This document shows positions 6,210 through 7,929 of a stretch of 7,929 nt of DNA, piece after piece; the first letter of the stretch is position 1, and each line of letters starts with the position of its first letter. A program made the translations under genes and the position numbers. Origin of the DNA: an uncultured Oscillospiraceae bacterium (GTDB lineage Bacteria; Bacillota; Clostridia; Oscillospirales; Acutalibacteraceae). The stretch covers positions 1 to 7,929 of the forward strand of contig CAUDRD010000065.1 in assembly GCA_958451705.1 (NCBI GenBank). Reading direction: 5' to 3'. A model generated the notes under the pieces. That model made no database searches, was not told where the DNA came from, and saw only the letters and a list, made by a program, of their open reading frames with translations.

Positions 6210-6836
6210 TTATTCCTCCTTTGCCTTTTCGACTTTTTCAAGAAAATCTTCTATCTCGTTTTTACGAAGCTTCATGCTCGCCATATTTACTATAACTCTC
6301 GCTGAAACAGGTATAATCTCATCAATGACTTCGAGTCCGTTTTCCTTAAGCGTTGAGCCTGTCTCCACAATATCAACTATGGCATCAGAAAGGCCGAGAA
6401 GCGGAGCAAGCTCCACTGAACCTTCGATTTTTATTATTCTGACATCCATGTTTTTGCTCTCAAAATAGTTAGCGGCAACAGTTGGATATTTAGTCGCAAT
6501 TCGCTTTACATTGTATCCGCTGAAAAAATCGGTTCCTTTAGGTCCTGCAAGAGCAAAACGGCATTTGCCGAAGCCTAAATCCATAACCTCGTAAAAGCTT
6601 TTTCCGCTTTCGACTATTGTATCTTTTCCGACAATACCGATGTCACATACTCCGTGCTCAACATAGGTTGTAACATCAGCCGCCTTTGCAAGAACCACCT
6701 CATATGGAGGAACCGGCAAAACAAGCTTTCTTCCCTTTTCAATAAGAGCGGTGCAGTCGAGACCCATTTTGGAAAAAAGCTCTACTGTCTTTTTTTCAAG
6801 TCTTCCCTTTGTAAGGGCAATTCTCAGTGGTTTCAT
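6210..6836 (-). CDS. hisG: ATP phosphoribosyltransferase catalytic subunit HisG, short form
   Basis: HisG joins ATP and PRPP to give phosphoribosyl-ATP, the first and committed step. At 208 residues it is the short form (HisG_S): the C-terminal ACT-like regulatory domain of the roughly 300-residue long form is absent, so it needs HisZ for activity control. Family blocks are ALTKGRLEKK near the N-terminus, CDIGIVGKDTI (about 64-74), and the signature from EGSVELAPLLG to VETGSTLKENGL (138-168). The last part contains the PRPP loop (about E158-K164). ATG 6836 overlaps the hisZ stop as ATGA. GGAGG at 6850-6846, spaced 9 bases, is encoded inside the hisZ tail. The overlap suits subunits of a single complex made in matched amounts. 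Confidence 0.97.
   Translation of the reverse strand: MKPLRIALTKGRLEKKTVELFSKMGLDCTALIEKGRKLVLPVPPYEVVLAKAADVTTYVEHGVCDIGIVGKDTIVESGKSFYEVMDLGFGKCRFALAGPKGTDFFSGYNVKRIATKYPTVAANYFESKNMDVRIIKIEGSVELAPLLGLSDAIVDIVETGSTLKENGLEVIDEIIPVSARVIVNMASMKLRKNEIEDFLEKVEKAKEE
6213..6222 (-). promoter_or_regulatory. Ribosome-binding site deciding the TTG start of hisD
   Basis: AAAGGAGGAA is encoded by the last codons of hisG (Lys-Glu-Glu). The GGAGG core ends 7 bases before TTG 6207, a strong site that offsets a weak start codon. Confidence 0.85.
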
Positions 6837-7929
6837 GCTTTTTTTCCTCCTGTTCTCTCGATTTTAAATCCGTCTTTTCCGATAATGTGTATTGCACATA
6901 TGCCTTTTTTCTCTGCATACTCACGGGCTTCATCGAGAGTAGAACCTGTGAATATTTCGGCTACAATATCAGTAAGCTCTCTCGCATAAATAAGAGCGTT
7001 GATTTCATATCCGTCTTCACCGAAAACAAGGACATCGGCAGGTTTCTCACCCTGAGCTTCTCCCCTTTGGAGCTTAGCCTTTGCAAGAGCGTCTACATCA
7101 ACTCCGAAGCCTGTTGCGGGAAGCTCTCTGCCAAACTCACCTATAAGTCCGTCGTATCTTCCGCCGGAAAGCACCGTTATACCTGAGCCTTCAATATAGC
7201 CTCTGAAAACAGTGCCCGTATAATAATTGCTTCTGTGTACAAGACCCAGGTCTATTGTTATTTTCTCACCTAAACCAAGCTGAGAAAGTGAAGAATATAT
7301 TTCACCTAAATATTTAAGAGCCTTGTGGGCTTCCTCAGAATTATAGAGCTTTGCCGCTTCTTCCAATATTTCAGCGCCGCCGAAAAGTCGGGGAAGTCTT
7401 TTTAAAGCTACTGTAACATCGGTCTGTGGCATTGAATCGAGAAGATCGTTAAGAGCGGCATAGTTTTTTGATTCAATAAGCTCACTTATTTCTTCTCTTA
7501 CATCGTCGCCTGCATCAAGGGCATTGGCAAGGGATTTAAAAAATCCCGCATGACCGATTTCTATTCTGAAATCTGCCGCACCGCAGCCCTGTAAAGCATC
7601 AATGGCGGTGGAGATAACCTCAAGGTCGCTTCTGAGACCCTTTGCGCCTATAAGCTCAATTCCACACTGGACGGTTTCATTGGCGTGGCCTGCAAGGCTC
7701 TGGCGGCATCTGAAAACGCTCTGATTATAGTAAAGTCTTATGGGAAGGGACGCTTCACGAAGACGTGTTGTTACTATTCTGGCAATGGGCATTGTGCTGT
7801 CGGGACGCAGAACGAGAAGCCGTCCGTGATTATCCGTAAGCTTATACATACTTTCCGGTGCAAAGCCTGCGCTTTCACCGCTGAAAACGTCAAAATATTC
7901 AAGTACCGGAGTTATAACCTTACTGTATC
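6833..7929 (-). CDS. hisZ: ATP phosphoribosyltransferase regulatory subunit HisZ (5' end cut off by window)
   Basis: HisZ is a histidyl-tRNA-synthetase-like protein that binds short HisG, activates it and carries the histidine feedback site. The frame stays open past the ATG at 7849 to the window edge, adding residues YSKVITPVLEYFDVFSGES and more. That ATG is therefore internal, and about 30 N-terminal residues plus the real start lie outside. The remaining 364 residues contain class II aaRS-fold blocks: LVLRPDSTMPIARI, the motif-2 region with LYYNQSVFRCRQ, YYTGTVFRGY, and GGRYDGLIGEFGRELPATGFG. Two differences point away from a true HisRS. The RGLDYY catalytic loop reads HRSNYY, and the motif-3 region reads GVDVDAL where HisRS has an Arg (GLERL). 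A short alpha/beta C-terminal segment replaces a full anticodon-binding domain. It is the first visible gene of the operon, so its promoter lies to the right, outside. Confidence 0.96.
   Translation of the reverse strand, partial: YSKVITPVLEYFDVFSGESAGFAPESMYKLTDNHGRLLVLRPDSTMPIARIVTTRLREASLPIRLYYNQSVFRCRQSLAGHANETVQCGIELIGAKGLRSDLEVISTAIDALQGCGAADFRIEIGHAGFFKSLANALDAGDDVREEISELIESKNYAALNDLLDSMPQTDVTVALKRLPRLFGGAEILEEAAKLYNSEEAHKALKYLGEIYSSLSQLGLGEKITIDLGLVHRSNYYTGTVFRGYIEGSGITVLSGGRYDGLIGEFGRELPATGFGVDVDALAKAKLQRGEAQGEKPADVLVFGEDGYEINALIYARELTDIVAEIFTGSTLDEAREYAEKKGICAIHIIGKDGFKIERTGGKKA
6846..6850 (-). promoter_or_regulatory. Ribosome-binding site of hisG inside the hisZ tail
   Basis: GGAGG is encoded by the Gly-Gly codons of the hisZ C-terminus, 9 bases before ATG 6836. 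It supports the ATGA overlap start. Confidence 0.8.

Noticed and set aside
6050..7186. Plus-strand open frames opposite hisD, hisG and hisZ
   Set aside because: Same reason: shadow frames antisense to clear histidine genes, with low-complexity Ser/Leu-rich content.
7847..7849. ATG at 7849 as the start of hisZ
   Set aside because: The frame continues upstream to the window edge with HisZ-like sequence (VITPVLEYFDVFS), so this Met is internal.
6833..7929. Histidyl-tRNA synthetase (hisS)
   Set aside because: The catalytic RGLDYY loop and the motif-3 arginine are replaced, and the gene overlaps a short-form hisG, which fits HisZ.
1..7929. CRISPR array, tRNA or rRNA gene, insertion sequence, riboswitch, T-box leader or intrinsic terminator
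   Set aside because: The window is almost entirely coding with gaps of at most about 30 bases. I saw no repeat array, transposase, GC-rich hairpin with a T-run or structured leader; any his leader would lie to the right of hisZ, outside the window.

Overview
The window holds one continuous minus-strand gene cluster. It is a nearly complete histidine biosynthesis operon followed directly by two genes that are not histidine genes. Reading in the direction of transcription (right to left), the order is hisZ (5' end cut off by the window), hisG, hisD, hisC, hisB, hisA, hisI, hisE, then an HXXXDG-motif acyltransferase, then a zinc-ribbon multi-pass membrane protein whose 3' end is cut off. Every visible gene is on the minus strand. 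Junctions range from 4-base overlaps to gaps of about 14 bases, apart from an ambiguous hisC-hisB junction. No intergenic space is large enough for a separate promoter or terminator, and no stretch over 300 bases lacks a gene.

The short HisG with a separate HisZ, the strong GGAGG-type ribosome sites, the use of TTG starts, the moderate GC content and the zinc-ribbon membrane protein all suggest a low-to-mid GC Firmicute of the class Clostridia, possibly a gut relative of the Ruminococcaceae/Oscillospiraceae. This is inference; the window has no rRNA or other taxonomic marker.

The genes cover most of the route. HisG with HisZ makes phosphoribosyl-ATP. HisE and HisI convert it to ProFAR, and HisA isomerises that to PRFAR. 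HisB dehydrates imidazole glycerol phosphate, HisC transaminates the product, and HisD oxidises histidinol to histidine. The two subunits of imidazole glycerol phosphate synthase, HisH and HisF, are missing. In many relatives they lie between hisB and hisA and between hisA and hisI, but here those junctions are a 12-base gap and a 4-base overlap. No histidinol-phosphate phosphatase is visible either.

The part least explained by known biology is the left 1.9 kb. There a condensation/BAHD-like acyltransferase and a Cys4 zinc-ribbon membrane protein are joined to the his operon, each with its ribosome-binding site overlapping the previous stop codon. Several starts differ from a longest-ORF reading: hisD begins at TTG, the acyltransferase probably begins at TTG, hisE begins at an internal ATG, and the hisB start is ambiguous.
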